Positions 5,825 through 7,185 of a stretch of DNA of 7,185 nucleotides are shown here, piece after piece (position 1 is the stretch's first letter; the number at the start of each line of letters is the position of its first letter). Source of the stretch: Pseudomonadota bacterium (lineage in GTDB: Bacteria; Desulfobacterota; JADFVX01); assembly GCA_015222555.1 (NCBI GenBank), contig JADFVM010000127.1, positions 1 through 7,185 on the forward strand. Direction: 5' to 3'. Both the position numbers and the translations under genes were made by a program. Below the pieces are notes generated by a model. The model did not search any database. It had not been told where the DNA came from and saw only the letters and a program-made list of their open reading frames with translations.

Positions 5825-5830
5825 AGGAGG
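5825..5830 (+). promoter_or_regulatory. Strong ribosome-binding site fixing the zinc-ribbon gene start
   Basis: AGGAGG ends six bases before the ATG at 5837. An in-frame ATG at 5816 lies upstream of this site and has no ribosome-binding sequence of its own, so it is not the start. Confidence 0.85.
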
Positions 5831-5836
5831 TTAATT

Positions 5837-6349
5837 ATGACAGAAATGCAAAGAGGTGATGACGAGCAGAAAGAAGTGAGCTTGTACGAAAAGCTGGCAT
5901 CAAGGACAAAGGAAATCCTTGGAGAAACAAAAGTGAAATCATCTAAGACTATGCACACAGCCATTGAAAAGGCAAAACAGGAGATGGTAGCGGCCGGAGA
6001 TTTTGGGCAGGAGAAAGGGGGCAAGTTAAAGGCCTTTCTCATCCGTGACCTTTGGGCAACGAAAGAAGCGCTTACAAAGGCAAGCCGGACAACGAAGGAA
6101 GCACTTGACCCCAAGCGTCTGTCAGCAGGCATCCAGAGCAACCTGGCCCATATCCTCCCAGCCCTTGGAAGCAGGCTGGAAGACTTGGGGAGCAAGCTTG
6201 AATCTCACCTGGAGTACAAAACAGGAGAGATAGCAAGCCTTGGACATCTCAAATGTAAGAAGTGCGGAAATGAGATCAAAATGCACGGCGCCGGTCATGT
6301 TCCGCCCTGTCCGGAGTGCAGTGGAACCGAGTTTAGAAAGTCTTACTAG
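5837..6349 (+). CDS. Helical protein with C-terminal YbeL/DUF1451-type zinc ribbon
   Basis: This is a 170-residue soluble protein. Residues about 10-127 are charged and mostly helical, rich in K/E/A heptad-like stretches. The segment AIEKAKQEMVAAGDFGQEKG (42-61) resembles the linker seen in DUF1451 proteins. Residues 127-170 form a zinc ribbon: YKTGEIASLGHLKCKKCG leads into C140/C143, and C158/C161 (CPEC) close it. The YxxGE...LG.L.C..C and CP.C.....F layout matches the end of E. coli YbeL. The function of that family is not established; the ribbon probably binds zinc for structure. The family's usual N-terminal half is only loosely matched here. The start is fixed by AGGAGG at 5825-5830. It is followed by a strong hairpin terminator and faces the convergent M23 gene. 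Confidence 0.85.
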   Translation: MTEMQRGDDEQKEVSLYEKLASRTKEILGETKVKSSKTMHTAIEKAKQEMVAAGDFGQEKGGKLKAFLIRDLWATKEALTKASRTTKEALDPKRLSAGIQSNLAHILPALGSRLEDLGSKLESHLEYKTGEIASLGHLKCKKCGNEIKMHGAGHVPPCPECSGTEFRKSY

Positions 6350-6372
6350 ATCGGTATCTTGCCAGCTATGCA

Positions 6373-6401
6373 AAGAGCCCTCTTCCAAAAAGAGGGCTCT
6401 T
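6373..6401. terminator. Hairpin terminator between convergent genes
   Basis: AAGAGCCCTCTT (6373-6384) and AAGAGGGCTCTT (6390-6401) form a perfect 12-bp stem with a 5-base loop, 23 bases after the zinc-ribbon stop and 74 bases beyond the M23 stop on the other strand. The stem itself ends in short T runs on both strands, with no long T-tract, so it may act in both directions with modest strength. Confidence 0.8.
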
Positions 6402-6475
6402 AAGGCTTGAGTAGGAGTTAGACTGCCCGAAGCAGGATGTGAAGAAATATGCCTTATCGCTGGTGAACTCACATC

Positions 6476-7185
6476 TCACCTGACTTTATACTTGTAGCGA
6501 TACTGCCATTTTCCCTTACCCCTATCGGGCCTCATCAACATGATATAAACCTTTGAGTTTGCAGGAATCCTTTGAACGTGAGGTAGCGGTTTACTGGGCT
6601 TCATATTAATTATCTCTGAAAACTCGAAGGTGAGTTCCTTTATTTTGTCAAAACCGTTTCGGGCAAAAATCAACACCGTATTGTCTACTGTTTTTGTCTC
6701 TATTTTAAAATCATTGTCAGTGGGGACGGTTTCTTTAAAATTCAAAAAATGTTCATCTTTGTAATTTCTGCCCAGCACCACTTCATAACTCCCTTTTCCG
6801 GGATGAGTCGAGTAATACCATACACCTTCTTCAGGGACAACCGCCTTGCCATCATCATTAAGAAATCTCGTAAGAATAGAACTATTTCTTGATCCCTCAT
6901 TGAGATGAGCCACCTTGTACACCTCAAAATGAAGATGGGGCCCGCTGGACATTCCCGTATTCCCACTGTAGCCGACAACGGATCCTGCCCTGACAATGTC
7001 ACCCACCTTGACAACGCTTCCCTTATATTTCAGGTGAGCGTAGATGGAAAAAGTATTGTCGTCATGAAGGATGATGATATGATTGCCATCCTTTTCATAG
7101 GCGCTATCCATACCACCAGTTTGTGAACTTTCCTGGACGGCCACGATAATGCCGGCCCTGGCTGCCACGACGGCAGTACCAACCT
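6476..7185 (-). CDS. M23 (LytM/lysostaphin-type) metallopeptidase, 5' end outside window
   Basis: About 235 C-terminal residues are visible. The GTG at 7168 is not the start: the frame stays open to the edge, and the preceding residues VGTAV complete the usual M23 pattern (P/V)GTPVVAARAGIIVAV. The rest of the core matches the family: HIIILHDDNTFSIYAHL (catalytic-side His in YAHL), VKVGDIVRAGSVVGYSGNTG, and GPHLHFEV with the HxH that supplies a zinc ligand and a catalytic histidine. The HxxxD zinc-binding half should lie off the right edge. Such enzymes cut peptidoglycan cross-links in the cell envelope, so an N-terminal signal or anchor is expected but not visible. After the catalytic domain come about 145 residues, of which the last 80 or so (to QYRYKYKVR) look beta-rich. 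It ends 74 bases from the shared hairpin terminator. Confidence 0.92.
   Translation of the reverse strand, partial: VGTAVVAARAGIIVAVQESSQTGGMDSAYEKDGNHIIILHDDNTFSIYAHLKYKGSVVKVGDIVRAGSVVGYSGNTGMSSGPHLHFEVYKVAHLNEGSRNSSILTRFLNDDGKAVVPEEGVWYYSTHPGKGSYEVVLGRNYKDEHFLNFKETVPTDNDFKIETKTVDNTVLIFARNGFDKIKELTFEFSEIINMKPSKPLPHVQRIPANSKVYIMLMRPDRGKGKWQYRYKYKVR

Noticed and set aside
5800..6195. 131-codon minus-strand ORF opposite the zinc-ribbon gene
   Set aside because: It is antisense to a gene with a strong ribosome-binding site and a clear zinc-ribbon motif, and it has no start signal or domain of its own.

Overview
The window looks like a bacterial chromosome segment of moderate, slightly AT-rich composition. 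It most likely comes from a Gram-negative proteobacterium or Desulfobacterota-like organism. That assignment is an inference from the protein families: an E. coli-type PpnN nucleosidase, an iron-sulfur APS reductase, a PilZ protein, a YbeL/DUF1451-type zinc ribbon and an M23 peptidase of a type known from proteobacteria. No rRNA, tRNA, CRISPR array, transposase or phage gene was seen. It reads as a housekeeping and regulatory region with palindromic intergenic repeats.

Layout, left to right. On the minus strand there is the first 47 bases of a gene with a hydrophobic N-terminus (runs off the left edge), 26 bases downstream of a small zinc-ribbon/PilZ protein (74-442). Next, also minus, is ppnN (576-1946), a nucleotide 5'-monophosphate nucleosidase. 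A roughly 300-base divergent spacer carries a perfect 15-bp inverted repeat and a probable promoter. It leads to a plus-strand APS reductase (2245-3327) with a thioredoxin-like domain fused at its N-terminus. A 444-base gene-free stretch with several imperfect palindromes (3440-3606) precedes an orphan PAS histidine kinase (3772-4920). Two very small minus-strand membrane-protein ORFs follow (4943-5092 and 5167-5349). Then come two plus-strand small genes: an 80-aa unknown protein (5486-5728) and a zinc-ribbon protein (5837-6349). A 12-bp terminator hairpin (6373-6401) separates the latter from a convergent minus-strand M23 peptidase gene that runs off the right edge.

The genes do not form one obvious pathway. 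The histidine kinase has no response regulator beside it, and the APS reductase has no neighbouring ATP sulfurylase or sulfite reductase within the window. The PilZ protein (c-di-GMP) and PpnN (regulated by (p)ppGpp in E. coli) are both plausible second-messenger targets lying side by side on the same strand. No strong, previously undescribed multi-gene system is evident. The most noteworthy items are the reversed-order thioredoxin-APS reductase fusion, the nested inverted repeats upstream of it, a possible homopolymer-frameshifted tiny membrane protein, and the M23 peptidase with a beta-type domain after its catalytic domain.
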